A DNA stretch of 64,000 bases from Archilochus colubris. Its lineage: Eukaryota; Chordata; Aves; Apodiformes; Trochilidae. Where the stretch lies: NCBI GenBank assembly GCA_023079485.1, contig CM041084.1, positions 133,392,792 through 133,456,791 on the forward strand, written 5' to 3'. Both the position numbers and the translations under genes were made by a program. Positions 39,937-52,938 of the stretch are shown piece by piece. Below the pieces are notes generated by a model that worked only from the letters and a program-made list of their open reading frames with translations, was not told the DNA's origin and did not search any database. Position 1 is the stretch's first letter. Each line of letters starts with the position of its first letter.

Positions 39937-39959
39937 TGTCAGGTTTTGATAACCTGACA
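39937..39959. repeat. Hairpin, 9-bp arms
   Basis: TGTCAGGTT at 39937-39945 and AACCTGACA at 39951-39959 are perfect complements around a 5-nt loop. Confidence 0.85.
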
Positions 39960-40529
39960 CAGTATATATGACCTTGAAGCCAATTTACTTTTGATTAAAG
40001 ATTTATCTCCCTGTGTTCTGCTTTCTTTTAGCTAAAAGCCTTCTACCAGATATTCTAGTTGCTTCACCTGAGCAATGTGACACAGGACTTGCTCAGTAGA
40101 GATTTTTTATCTACCCAGAGATTTCCTTGGCCATCAGTTATCAAGTAGAATCTTTCTTCTGTTCTACATACACCAAATGTATATGTCCTTCCTAGTGTTA
40201 TATGGCAGTTGTGAACTGATTTTTACAAAATCACAGTGTATCTTCCCAGTACAATCTCTTTTAATGCTTGAAATTTATTCTCTATATTTGGCCAGATTGT
40301 GGTTTTTCTTTGCTAGGCCTCACAAAAGTTGTTTATTCTAGTTTACATGCTATAAGCAACTAATGGCAAATCAAGAGGTAAAAAAAGGTCCATAAATTCA
40401 GAGAAAAAAAGCAAATCTGGAATTTAACATCTTTGTGGTAGATTTTTTACTAGCTTTGTTTTAGAAATCTTTTAGGCAATGTTTACGTCAAGTAATGGAT
40501 AAATGTAGCATTTCTGTCAGTACTGAAGA

Positions 40530-40626
40530 TACTATATATGTGTATACATATATATAGTATATATATAAGTATATGTAATATATACATTTTTTTTGTTTGT
40601 ATATAGTATATAGTATATAGTATATG
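40530..40626. repeat. TA-rich microsatellite
   Basis: About 95 bp of TATA/TATG/AGTATA units, including repeated 'TATAGTA', split by a T8 run. It can fold on itself and is likely length-variable. Confidence 0.85.
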
Positions 40627-43600
40627 CAATGTAGCTGCAGGACAGCTATGCTAGATCTGATCAAAGGTGCTTGGCAGTTGCATCTACTCAACAGCTAAAG
40701 TTTCATTGTGCAAACTGAAAGCAATGAATTAAGCAAACAAAAGTTTAACAGTTTTTGCAGTACTCTTTCTATTGTGCTGAACCCTTTGTATAAGGACAGT
40801 GGACAATGAATTCAAGATGTACATTTGTATCTGCCATAGAAGCAGAATAATTTAAGAGCTGGTTCACTACATTGTGTGTCATGGTGTTATGGGATATTAA
40901 TGTCATTGGAAATACCTGTGATCTTTATGCTACATGACAGTGCAACTCAAACATAGGTGCCTGAAACTCATGCTCCTTTTTTTAACTTCTTAAGTTAAAG
41001 AACTTCTTAAGTTCTTAGTAAATCTGATGTCCTGTAATGCACCTGATCTTATTGGTGCCCTACTGCTGCTGCTTTTGGTACTGGTACCTGCACACTGCGC
41101 TCCAGCAGAGTCTCTGACTTGGTACCAAGTTCACAGAAGTCATCAGACTTAGGTGTCTTATCAGCTAATCCCAAGGAAGGCTCATAAAAAAATTATAATT
41201 TGAGGTAAAAGTCTTGAAATGGAAAAATATAAGAACCACCAAGCTAAACAGGTACTACAGGAAGAAAATCAGTTTGCTGCTGTGTCTCCAATATTTATAT
41301 GCAGTAAATAGATGTGCCTGGCACAGGACGAAAGTGTAAAACTTGGAGATGACCTGTAAGGCTGACACATAAACTCAGCCATGATTTGAACTCCAAAAGC
41401 CTTCCTGAGTCACGTGGCATAAAGACACATGAACTGAGAAACTCACATTAAGTGGCAAAGACTATGTAAGACTCTAATTTGGTGGAGGACACTTTACCTT
41501 AGATTTTTGAGGCGTCTTCAGAAACTAAGCCATGACAGGTTAGACATACAAAATGTTTAAGAGAGTGGACTTAAAGGAACTCCTTGGGGAACCAATCATG
41601 TTGGTGCAGTACTGTGTCCATCGTAATTCACACAGCTTCTGTGCCTGATCATCTGCTGCAGAATGTTATACTGATGCAGGTAAAATGCTGAGTTATCTCT
41701 GTGGTATTGCATTGCTATTTCACACCCTACTTCTCATTTTAGGCTCATTCATTCTTAAGACTGGGCCCAGAAAAATAACCTGAGTTTATAATACCATGTA
41801 AAAACAGTGCAGAGTAGGGATGCCCTGTTCATCACAAGTAGTTCTTGCTGTCTGTTGCTCTTTTTCAAGGGCTTATGTTCCTACATCTTTTCTGAAAGTT
41901 AACTGCATTTGAATTAACCTGGAATTGAAATTTTTCAAGAGTAAGCTCCTTTCATTCACTTCTGAGGTGCAAAGGAAAAATATGATGTGAATCAGTGCTT
42001 TTCAATAAGCTTTTCAACCTGAGGTAACATTATCTCAAAATGTCACAGAAAGCTCTCAAAAAAGCCAAAAAAACCCCAAACAAAACAATAATAAAGAAAC
42101 AAACTGTGACATTCCTCCATTCTGTCCGTGCTTCTCTTAAGAGGTAAAGATGAAGACATAACTAGAAGTCCTCTATAAAGAACTAAAACAACACTTCTTG
42201 AGAAGTCAGTGCAGCTTAGTTCTAACACTAGTGGTGACTTGATCAAATGAGAGCAGCTGGGGAGACTGCTCCTCCACCTATTCCCTGTTGGCAATCCCCT
42301 CCACTCCTGTAGCCAGCTGGTGTAAGTTAATTAAATTAAATCTGGCCTACAGCAAAGTACTGGAAGCTGCTGCATTTATAAACTGAGCAGTGTCCCTTTC
42401 CAGAATTTTTGTGAGCCTTTCCATATTAATTGACAGGAATAAACCCCACAAGAGAATGAGTCTTAGCTCATCGTTAGCACTCATGCTTCCCCACAGCAGA
42501 TGTAGTTCTTTACCACAAACATAGAATTTCATGGCCTGAAAACATATCTGCACAGCACTGTGCCAGAGCTTATAAATCCTGTTTCTCATCAGGGCAACAT
42601 TATGCTGACACTTTTAGACTCTTGCCATTTCTTGAGCTACCTTATACAGCACCAGCCAGGTAGCCTCTGAACTCCACAGCACTGTAAACATGCCTGCTGT
42701 GTGTCAGGTTTTGAAAAGTTATTAGAAACCAGTCAATGAAACCACCTGTGTAGACAGGCTTTACCTTTTGCACTCAGCTAACACAGACATTAATAAGGAC
42801 TCAAATGGCCCTATATGAGATTTTTGTCTCTAAAGCCAAAGAATAGAAAGAAGCTGTAACTGTACTTCTCAGATTCTCAGATTCTTTCCTCTCTCCTCTT
42901 TGCTGCATTTTTCGCTCTCCAGATGTCCCCTGTCTGGCTGTGGGATAGGAATAACTTCTGTTTAAGTCGCTGAATCCGTGAGGCGCCTGCCTTAGGCTAC
43001 CTTAGATTGCCACTAGCTATCAGGCAAGCAGGTCACAGAGCATTCAAAATGATTCTCCAGGAGAAAGCTGTTATAAAGGGTAGAGACAGGGCATCACAAT
43101 CAATCAAGTTGCAGCAGAGTAATGAATTCCTAGCTAAACAGCCAAGCAGCTGTGATTAGCTGCATGTATACTGCAAGCCTACTACATGTCAGAGGGTGGT
43201 AATTTCCTTTGCACTGGTACTGTGCAAGGAGTATGCACCCAGTTATGCCTCAGCTGAAAACCTTTTATTCACTTAAGTTGGTAAATTAACTGTTAGTAAT
43301 CACATGTGCATCCAAAGAATCTCTATTCTGTCAGGAATAGTCCAACCAAACCAGTCCTGCAGAGCAAGGCCCAACATTGTCTTACACATTTCCTGATAGC
43401 ATCCTTAAGGAGGACAAGATCTAAATATCACATACAAATACTGCATATTTTCTAAATATTATAGTATGATGAAGTCATACTACTTCAGTAAGAGTTGTCA
43501 TTATTTATGGAATAACTTCCATTATCCAAACAATGACATTCTTAGTACGTGTTCTGCTTAAGAGATGAACTGTACAGAATATGAGGAGTATCAGAAACAT

Positions 43601-46114
43601 ACAACCAAAAATTCTGATAGGAGTACATAAATCTTGTGAAAACAAATAACAGCCTAACTGGGTTATTATTTAAGAAGAAACTGCTGTGCAAGGAAGGCCT
43701 TAGTGAACCTCTAAAACTCAGGTTGCTTGCTCTCAAGTCATGCCACACCTGAAACAGATGGCTCTCCAGACAGACCTGCCATACCCAGGACAGTAGTTTG
43801 GGAGAGGATATAGAACTGTGTCTTAGTGACTGATCTTCAGGGAGGAAAAGACCATGTCAGGTACATGAGCGTTTGGTAATTTCTCTACTGTGACTGAAAT
43901 GACAGACACTATAATGTTCAAAAAGAGATCACTGGTTGAGAATACAAAAATGAGTAAGTATACAGCTTTTCCTTCTACAGGTGGGCTGTAGTTTCAGAAT
44001 AAGTAAAAGGCAAAAACCAACTGGAGTTGCTTCACAAGGGCATGCAAAATAAACTTTGTACAGCACCTAGTACCTTTTATGGACAAATTCAATCTATGCA
44101 CTTGGATCAGCTACAGCTCTTTTCACTATGTGTATTTCCATGTGGATTAGCAGCTGGCTCTGCTTCAGCATTTTAACAAAACTCTGAACTGTATAATTGC
44201 CATGAGACAGTTCTAACTCACACTCTGGTCATTTAGGAGGATTTACACTCTGGTATTTACTCAGTTATTCATTAAAAACAGATAACTCCCATAGGAGTAA
44301 CTGCATCACATGATACACATGCTACCTCTGAAATACAATACACTTAAGGAAACACACATGTTGAAAGTATTTATCTGGTCTAAGCCATAATAATGGAAGT
44401 AAGTAAATTGTGCATACAATCTTTTAATAGCTGGAAAAACTATGTTAAGGTCTTCCTATTATGTTAACTAAAAATTATGATTGAAGGATGATTACAGGAA
44501 AAATGTGCATAAAATGGCCCTGTACTGTTAATAATTCCTGGAGAACCACTTGAAAAGAAACTGAAAATGTATCATGCTGCAATATGATAAAACAAGACAT
44601 AAAATTCCACAGGCTGATTTGTCCTGATAAGGCACTTAGAACTAAAACCTTGCACTCAGGGATACATAGTCCATTATGAGATATGCTTTGGGCACTGGTA
44701 CTGAAGAATGAAAGGTCAAACAGAAATCAGATGCCAACAAACTTCCTTCCCAAAAGTGTTTTACTAATGTCATGGAAGGCACCCTCTAAAGGTGACTTTA
44801 GTCAGATTTTATTTCTAGTCTTAAAAAACACTATGCATTCTTAAATTCTGATTAAGTGAAAGAGAACTAAGCCCTGACACATCAGTTAACTAAGCAAACA
44901 AACCAAAACCACACTCCACTACAACAGCACTCCTGGGAAATTCAGGCTACTTACATATATCTAAGCTAAGTTACAGGTTTCTGTTCAAGTATAATTTCAC
45001 CATTTTCACAGAAACCCACATATTTTAATAATAGCAACTGTAAGACATAATAATATCTATCTGGACTAAAACAGCAAGAAAGTGTTGTAGGAGCACTGTA
45101 GCTCAACTCTCACGCAAGATCCACCCCACCACTTTCAAGGAGAACACCAACCCAAATACTGAACAGTTACCTAAATTACATAATTCTTGAAAGAGTTATT
45201 TTCAACAAGTGCTGATAATTTCCAGAGCACTTAGTTGTTTAGCCACTCGCTTTAACTGACTTTATTTCAAATGTATAGAAAACAGAGGAGGATGAGCTAA
45301 CAGCCATATCTTGTTCAGAGAGCTTTGAGAGGCATCCAGACTATCAAGCAAAAGGATACAATTTAGTAACAGTGAAATGGAGTATTTCTTGTAAAATCTG
45401 CAAAGGAAACCTGGATGTCAGTCCTTGCTGAATAGGACTTGGTTTTAGAATTAAACATAATTGCTAATCAAATTGATGTTGAAGTTTACATATCTTATAA
45501 AAACTATTTCTAAGTCTTTTCATCTATGAGTCTAACTGGATTGAATTTTCCCTTTAGAAAATAACTAAGGAATGGATTGAGAAAAATACCAGCAATTTTT
45601 TGAAAGTCACACAAAGTTTATACTTGAACTCATTTTAAAGACTGTGAATCAATGCAGTTATTTAATTGTCTATCTCAGACATGTGTAGGCATTTATATAT
45701 TATATTCTGATTCAGAAAATTAAACTAAAAGTTTCTGGATGTATTTCAGTTACTTTCTATTATCTTAATAGCTGAGATACACTTCGTCACAGCTGTCATC
45801 TGCAAATCTAAGAGGCATAAGTTATAGAAGTGCTCCAATAGACATACATTTATTCATACACATATAAACTTCAATGAATAGAAATGCTATGAAAATCTAA
45901 TTACAAATGTCTGTATTTTCTATATTTATAGCACATTTCTATATTTTTCACTTAGAAATAAACAATAACACCACAATTTTTTCTGTAATTTATAAATGCC
46001 CTCACAAAGGCATATGAAGAAGAACAGAGCTATGACCAAAAAAGGGAAAATATTTAATCTCTGAGGATTTTCATAGTAATAGCTAATCCTGGTTTTCTCA
46101 CAGCTGACCTGATT

Positions 46115-46180
46115 TGAACAGGAGGATGGACTGAGTAATCTTCTGTGGTTCTTTCTAACCTGAACTACTTATAATTCAAT
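46115..46180 (+). mobile_element. Ancient CR1 3' end
   Basis: 'GGATGGACTGAGTAATCTTCTGTGGTTCTTTCTAACCTGAA' followed by 'TTATAATTC' matches the CR1 consensus terminus in order, with many substitutions. Only the last ~65 bp can be recognised. Confidence 0.65.
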
Positions 46181-47364
46181 TTTTATTAACTTTTTTACTA
46201 TTACCAAAGAGAGATGACAACTTTTGTGCTCTTCCAAGAAGCTGGAACAAACTTTTTGACTATTGATATTATAGCTATAGCTCTTGCCCATGTGCTTTAA
46301 TTTAAAATACTTAAAGTCTAATTGTAGGTATGCCCACAGAAATGAGCAGTACTGTGGGTTTAATTTTCCTTCAGGCTTAGTTTTTCTCTACTATTAATTT
46401 TCACCTGCAGCAGTCCCTTCTGAACGTAATCAGCTAAGGGGTAGAAATAAACCTCAGCATTTTAATGCTCAGCACAACACTGTTTGTATGAAGCAGATAT
46501 TGATAATCCAGATGAGCAGATTCTGCAGCTGACAAACAATTGTTTCCTGAACAAACATACTAAAAAGCATCCTAGGCTCTGACGGTTGAGCCACACTATA
46601 AAACAGGTTTTGTTTTCTGTAAAGCCTCCAAGCTACGTTTACCTTGTCCCTTCTTGCTCTCAACTTCCTAGCTCCTTCACAAAACATGCGGAATGGCTAT
46701 CAACTAAACTAATCACAAAAATATTTGCTCATTAGTTTCCACATCTGCAATATGTAAAGTGTCTTTTGTGGAGTTCACTTAGTTTAAGCTCTCTGATGAT
46801 GCTGAAAAGGTTTTCTTCCTTCAGAAGCTTTGAGTCGTACCCGAAATAATGGGTTATATTTTCAGACAATCTAAAGCCAAGCCATCTTGGCCAGAGCATA
46901 ATTTGCTCACAAATAGCTCAAGGAGGCAAGCCTGCTTGGTTATACTAATATTTTAGCAGAACCAGCAGTCAGTTGAGCTATGCCTGCTGCAGCTTATATC
47001 CATCTGCTGAGGGCAAAAAAGGGCAGAGTTGGTCTGATGCTAATGCAAAATCAACAGAGAACTGCAATGGGCAATGACAATATATTGTTGTAAATTATGT
47101 CTAAAGCAGTCTTGTTAAAAATGCTGTTAAAACTTGTCATGCCTATCTTTCAGTATTACAGTGACAAATAATATTCCAGTGTCTTCAGGATTCATGCAAC
47201 ACTAACCAAAGCAGTAGGTCATCACTGTTCATAAATCTTATCATCTTTCCCAAAGCCACAATGCTTTTTATTTGCTACTATCCCTCTGCAGATCATGCCT
47301 CAACTTAAGATAATCTTCTTGAAGCAAGTTCATTTTCTTTTATCTCTAACCTGCGACATACATT

Positions 47365-47392
47365 AATGTCATAGCATTAATGTTATGACATT
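47365..47392. repeat. Hairpin, 9-bp arms, 10-nt loop
   Basis: AATGTCATA (47365-47373) and TATGACATT (47384-47392) are exact complements. CATTAATG occurs twice across the structure. Confidence 0.8.
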
Positions 47393-47987
47393 TACCAAAC
47401 AATGTAAAGAAATCCTAAAATTACTAAAAATGTCAGCAAGTTAGACTGGACTTTTCTTTAAGATCTGAAAATTCAAAGCAACTCTAAAATACAGCTCAAT
47501 ATCTGCATCTCTGTAGTTCCTCTGCTGGAGGAATGTTTTCTTAGACTGCAAAAGTGCATTAACATAATAAAGGTACATTGTGCTATGTATCTTTTAGATC
47601 CTCTATGAGATTTCAAAATTACAAGTGTGCAGCATTCACCAAAAGACAATTAAGTTAAGAGGTCAAATACTAAGGTAAATTAAGAAATTAGCACTTCCAA
47701 CTAAACTTTTATCCTGAATAAAGCTTAACATGGAAATTCATAAACAAAACAGTTAACATCATATTCAAAATGCTAGACATACTCTGCCTATCATTGCAAA
47801 ATTAACAAAACAGGTCAAATGAAGAGATCTTAACACTGTAACAAACAGGCTTGTTTTGTTCCTTTTCCCAGTCATTCCAGCATCTCTCTAATTGGTAGTA
47901 GAAGATACCAGAATTTTTGCAGAGCTCAAACAGCAATAACAGTGTTCTTTCAGCCTAAGGCCACAACACTTTCTGCTGTTCACAGCC

Positions 47988-48200
47988 ACAGAATCATCCA
48001 GGTTGGTCCCAAATCAGCTTCCTGCTCTCGGAAGAATTAATACCTTTAGGACCAGATTGTCCATGGCTTTGTCAAATCAGATCTTTGAAACTTTCAAGGA
48101 TGGTGACTGAACAGTCTACTGAGACAATCTAGCCAAGTGCTTGACTGTCCTCATGGAGAAGGCAATAATTCTTGCTGTTCCTGGACCAGTCTGTGCCACT
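47988..48200 (-). mobile_element. Degraded CR1 fragment, antisense
   Basis: 'CACAGAATCATCCAGGTTGG' at about 47988 is a CR1 3' terminus complement. 'GGCTTTGTCAAATCAGATCTTTGAAACTTTCAAGGATGGTGACTGAACAG' and 'AGTGCTTGACTGTCCTCATGG' (48064-48160) follow in CR1 order. Old, with internal deletions. Confidence 0.75.
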
Positions 48201-49141
48201 TGGGCCAGCCATTCTTGTGGCAATATACAGTGACAAACAGGAGACATAAAATGTCAGAAATAAAGAAATATTTACCTACTAAGCCTAATTATACCTGTAA
48301 CATGGTTTCTATTAGAAATTATGACAGTTTAGTATAATTTAAGTGTATAGCTACTATCTTTAAAGTGTATGTACAGTTTTACTCAAAATATTGTTTATTC
48401 TACCTTAAATAGTTTTTCAAACTGAGATCATTAATGCCCTGTTTGCCACATCACTAGTAGGTTAGCAGATTAGAAGCTCAAAGTACTTAATATTCTTTTT
48501 TCAGGTCTGCATATTTATTGGTTTTCTTTATTTAAGTACACACTTTTTAACCTTTAAATATTTTCAGTTATAATTTCTGATATTAATAATGAAATGGAAT
48601 GGCACCATAAGGACAGAATGCCTGACTGGGTCTTTTTACTATTACTCTTCCAGAAGTCTTAAATCCTATTGCAGCAATGGTAAGAAAGATTACTGCATAA
48701 AAAGGCTCCAAAGTCCAATCAAGCAGCATGAAGTCCATGCAATTACATGTGCGTGTAAAGGAAAAGAGCTCCCTCTCACTGTAGCCTCATGACCTGGTCT
48801 GCTGCCTCACATCTTTCAAGCTCAGGAAACTAATGCAAGGATACGTCCCATCTTCATCTCTCTTTCTTCATGTCCAAAATTAGCATTCAGAAATGTCACT
48901 ATGATTTCTATTAAAAATAATAGAGTAATAGTCACGTATCAGATAACTTGGAAGCATTGCAGTCTGATGGAAGAAGTAGAGAGCTGCTATGCTAGCTTTT
49001 GTAATACTTAATAAGAAACATGAAAGCACCTCCAGGGTACAAGCAAGAGAGGAGTTATTTATTGAGGTGGACTGGGGAACATGTGAAAAATATGTGAAAA
49101 TAGAAGATAAGAAGTATAATAAAATACAGGAAAATTTATAC

Positions 49142-49233
49142 CTAGCAAGCTGTTCAGTATAGAACATTTCTGCCTGGTACACTCCCCGTTGCTTGTAAAG
49201 CAATCGCTCTTTTAATTTTTTCTTCTTTTTGAT
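49142..49233 (-). other. Exon-like open stretch in RSPO2 intron (unproven)
   Basis: On the minus strand a pyrimidine-rich tract (TTTTTCTCCTCTTCAG, ending at 49234) is followed by 92 nt and then AG|GTATAA at 49141. These look like an acceptor and a donor. One frame is open well past both ends (49317 to 48880). Its exon part begins IKKKKKLKERLLYKQ and continues GVYQAEMFYTEQLA. I do not recognise a family. Joined to the RSPO2 TSP1 exon (phase 1) it would be read in a different frame and reach a stop after about 26 codons. An open stretch of this length is near what chance would give in 64 kb of AT-rich DNA. Confidence 0.2.
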
Positions 49234-50764
49234 CTGAAGAGGAGAAAAATCCTTATCAGGAAGAGACCAGCATGGTAGGAGGTGGCCTGAATGATCCAAG
49301 GAATCTTTTTCTGAGACTCATAATATGAGTCATGTTACACCCAAACCACAGGGTAACATACATAACATATGCAGATACACAAATATGACATTCCCATCTA
49401 GTAATAACAGTTAAATCAATGAGTACTGACAATAAGAAAGTATCACTAAATAACATATTTGCAATCAAGCAGAGAATCTTCTTATGTTGCTGGCTTCAGT
49501 AGGAAGAAGTGAAATCATCTTTCACTTGTGTTCCAGCCTGAATCTCTACAGCTCTGCAAATACTGAGAAAGTGAAAAAGAATTCTTAATCATCAACTCAA
49601 TTTGTACCACAGCCATATGGCCAGATGGATAACATCTCAGTTCCTCATATACATGAATCTGCAGTATTTAGTAGAAAAACTGAATTTAACTCTGCTTCTT
49701 CTGCAAATGTATAAAAATCCCATTCAGAAGTTTTCTGTAGTGTGGACCAAAATAGTAACTCTAAAATGTACAGAATTAAAAAGCATGTGTCAAAAGCCTT
49801 TATTTAAACCTGTTCTAACAGAAATATCCTCACTTCCTGTGCTCAGTTTAATCCATCACAATCTATAACCATCCTAGCTGTGTAATCCAATACTTATCCT
49901 ACACATTTGTGTGAATTTATGTGCTGAGAACATTAGGAAGAAAGGATTTATTAACAGCATCTCAACCAACATTTACAGGGATTATGGTTCTTCAGTCCCC
50001 CAGTAGTGCTAACCTTACATTTTTTTCCTCATTTCCTCAGTTTAAAGTTCAATTTAAAAATTTTAATATTAGGAAAATTTTGTATTTTTAAAAACACAGA
50101 ATCCCTTCCTCAGCAGCAAAGACCTGGTTGATTTGAACTTCCCTGTAACCAATGTCTCTCCCTCCTGCTACTTCACAGGGATTAAGTAAGCAACAAAACA
50201 TTTAAAGTGTTGAATGGGGCAACCTGCTAAGTACATTAAATATGATAAAGGGATAGGATCTTTAAACAGCCACGTAGATAATAATAATGAAAACATAAAA
50301 CAAAGCTTGAGTATTGAACAAGACAATATTGGTGGCTTTTTCACCTGTACAGATGACTGGCCCTGGGGAAAACTTACCTCAGGCACTTAAAACACTAGTG
50401 ACACACTCACTGCTGAGAGTTTCTTAGGATTGAGAAAAGGAGTTTAGAGTCTGGCTGCTGGTTTATAGGATTGCATGGAAACAGTATTAAGCATCAGCAT
50501 TCAGTGTGGAGAGTTCAAACCTGCAGTTTTGTACATTTATTAATTATTATTTTGTATAGTTATTTCTTTCTAGCTCTGAAAACACAGGGAATTCCACACC
50601 ATGGGAGGACAGGGGACAATTGTAATCTTTAGTATCCACTGGAGCCCATGGTTAAGAACAAGTACTACCAGCCTTCCACACTGAATTTGTATTTGTAGCA
50701 ACAGCTTTCCTGGTATGTAGTAAAACTGCAGAGATTTGGACAAAGGGGAATTTGACAGCTAGAT

Positions 50765-50822
50765 GTGGTGATCATAGATGTCTCTTTGCAACTGTGACAA
50801 TTCTGTGTGATTCTGTGACAGA
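50765..50822 (+). mobile_element. Possible ancient CR1 3' end
   Basis: 'GGTGATCATAGATGTCTCTTTGCAAC' followed by 'ATTCTGTGTGATTCTGTGA' resembles the CR1 terminal sequence and its octamer repeat, with substitutions. Nothing recognisable lies upstream. Confidence 0.5.
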
Positions 50823-52044
50823 CTATGCAATATATTTCCTTACTCTTAGGAAAGCCCACCACTGTGCCTTTGAAAAAAATAAAATTAGAGAGGTAAATCT
50901 TTGATCAGTGACTTGAACTGCTGGAGAAGAAAATCCATCCAAAAGAGGATCCACTACAAAAAGCTATGAATGTCCAATAGTTCCAGACTACCACTGTTAA
51001 ATGAGCATAACCACAGCTTTCATAAATAACATTGTCTGCTTAAACACACTTCTCCAACTATTTGCAACAATTTGAATAATTTCTGTCCTAAGTAAATTAT
51101 CAAGACTAAACACACACCAATAAATTTATACTTGCCAGGAGTTTATACAGGAACTGGACATTGCATCCATGAAATGCCTCCCTCTATATACATTGAGTAC
51201 AAAAATCTCTACCACATAAAGCTGAATTAAAAATACTCTGCAATTTTCTAAGATTTTACACTACAAGCTGAACTTCATACATCTGAATGGAAAAAAAAAA
51301 TTGATTGGAAATTTTGTAGAACTTTGTAGGCTTTTTTGATTCCTCATTTTAAAAGGAAAACATTTCCCCCATTGACCTGATCACTATCGCTATCGGGGCT
51401 TCATAGTTTGTTAGAAGTCACTGGATCACCTCATCCACCTGAGTGTGTTACAAGCATTAGTAAGTGTATTGACCTTGACGTGGATGCAGATGATGTGCAT
51501 GCAAAGATACCATGAGGCACTTAACCACAGCAGCCCAAATCAGTCTTGATTTTTACCTTTTCTTTTTCCTTTCTCTAGAGATTTAATTTTGTGGCTTTCA
51601 CTCTTCATGCCTTTGAGATGTTTATTTAGGTTGCAGATTAACAAACTGTACGATGCATGCCAGGACCACTATAACTACACAGTATGTGTGTATGAGTACA
51701 GGGAGAGGGACAGGGAGGAAGAATTGACCTGGATCACAAAGAATCAACTTTTTCTTCTCTTCCAGATTGTGTCATTGTCCTAGATGCAAAAAGAAAGCTT
51801 GCATGAATTTAATCTATATGCTAAAACTTTATGCATAAATTTTCAAACATACTGGTGGGCAGTATGTTCAAGGCAACAGAGACATAACCTAACAATTCCA
51901 GAAATAAACTATATTTATTTATGTTCCTATTGTAAGATTTCCTATTGTTAGATTTTTTTTCAGTTTTAGCTTATTTATCAGCTTATGTCTTTTCTCAGAA
52001 TTCTGCAGCTCTTTGTTCCTTGTACTTGTCTGATCTCATGGTTG

Positions 52045-52126
52045 ATCCAGCTTGCAGCAGGAGGCTAGGTTAGAGATCCCTTGAAGTCCCTTCAAGCCTG
52101 AATCCTTCTTTAATTCTATGATTCCA
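52045..52126 (+). mobile_element. CR1 3' end fragment
   Basis: 'GGAGGCTAGGTTAGAGATCCCTTGAAGTCCCTTCAAGCCTGAAT' then 'TAATTCTATGATTCC' is a CR1 terminus of about 80 bp. It lies about 0.8 kb from the RSPO2 TSP1 exon on its intron side, antisense to the gene. Confidence 0.8.
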
Positions 52127-52855
52127 AAAGGAATGGCATGTTTATCATCTGTTGATCATGAACATCTCCTACAAAACTGCAAACATTCAGTCTGCACAAG
52201 TAAAAACTTTTAATTTGAATTAAAAAGACAACAAAAATTCCTCTTTACCAGTGACACGTCTCCACTTTTGGGTCTACAAAACTGAACACAAATTTGAAAC
52301 TCTATTTTCATTTTCAAATTAATGTCCCTGCTTAAGTCTTAGAGGGCCATGATAAAAAAATCTGATCATTTTATTACCTACTTGTGGAAACTGCCATAGT
52401 CAGTCTCATTCTGAAAAGCTTGGTATCTGTTACTATTCTGCTTGTATCACACCTAGAGTAGTTTGCCTCTGAGCACACTCCAGCTAATAGTTATGGCTAA
52501 CATTGCCCTATGTAATTAACTTTACTTAGCTTTACTAGAGCACACCTTATCTGCATCAAGGTTTAAAATCCTGATCTTTCCTGCAATGTTCTACCATCCA
52601 TTCCACCATTTTTATACTGAAGCTCAAACTGCAACCTATTATGGCTCTTCCCCAAGGCATCTCTTTGTAAAAGCCTCACTACCATATCAGGAAAAACAGT
52701 TTCACAGACTACTGAAAGAGTGGTCATTCCCACACTAAGCCTTTCCCTGGAGTCGTGCTGCACAAATTCAGAATGCTGTAGTACTGCTGCCTTCCAGCCT
52801 TCTCTGGCAGAGCAAAAACAGATTTCCCCTTCAGCTGGGATGAGATAGCTTTTTC

Positions 52856-52870
52856 TTTTTTTTTTTTTTT
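52856..52870 (+). repeat. T15 homopolymer
   Basis: Run of 15 T, reading as A15 on the RSPO2 sense strand about 70 nt after the TSP1 exon donor. Confidence 0.85.
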
Positions 52871-52938
52871 CTTGAGTTAGAAATAGGATTTCAGCTAGGG
52901 AAACTCATAAAGATTTTTGTGGCCCAGACTAGGCTTAC

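Larger units (their letters stand above)
16228..52938 (-). other. RSPO2: RSPO2 large intron between TSP1 and tail exons
   Basis: This 36.7 kb phase-1 intron has donor GTAAGC at 52938-52933 and a T-rich acceptor ending TAG at 16230-16228 (minus strand). Apart from the repeats, palindromes and CR1 pieces listed separately I see no exon of a known gene. Open stretches, for example at 21371-21778, 39499-39840 and 28311-28613, have no recognisable domain. One stretch at 49142-49233 looks exon-like and is listed separately. Confidence 0.9.
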
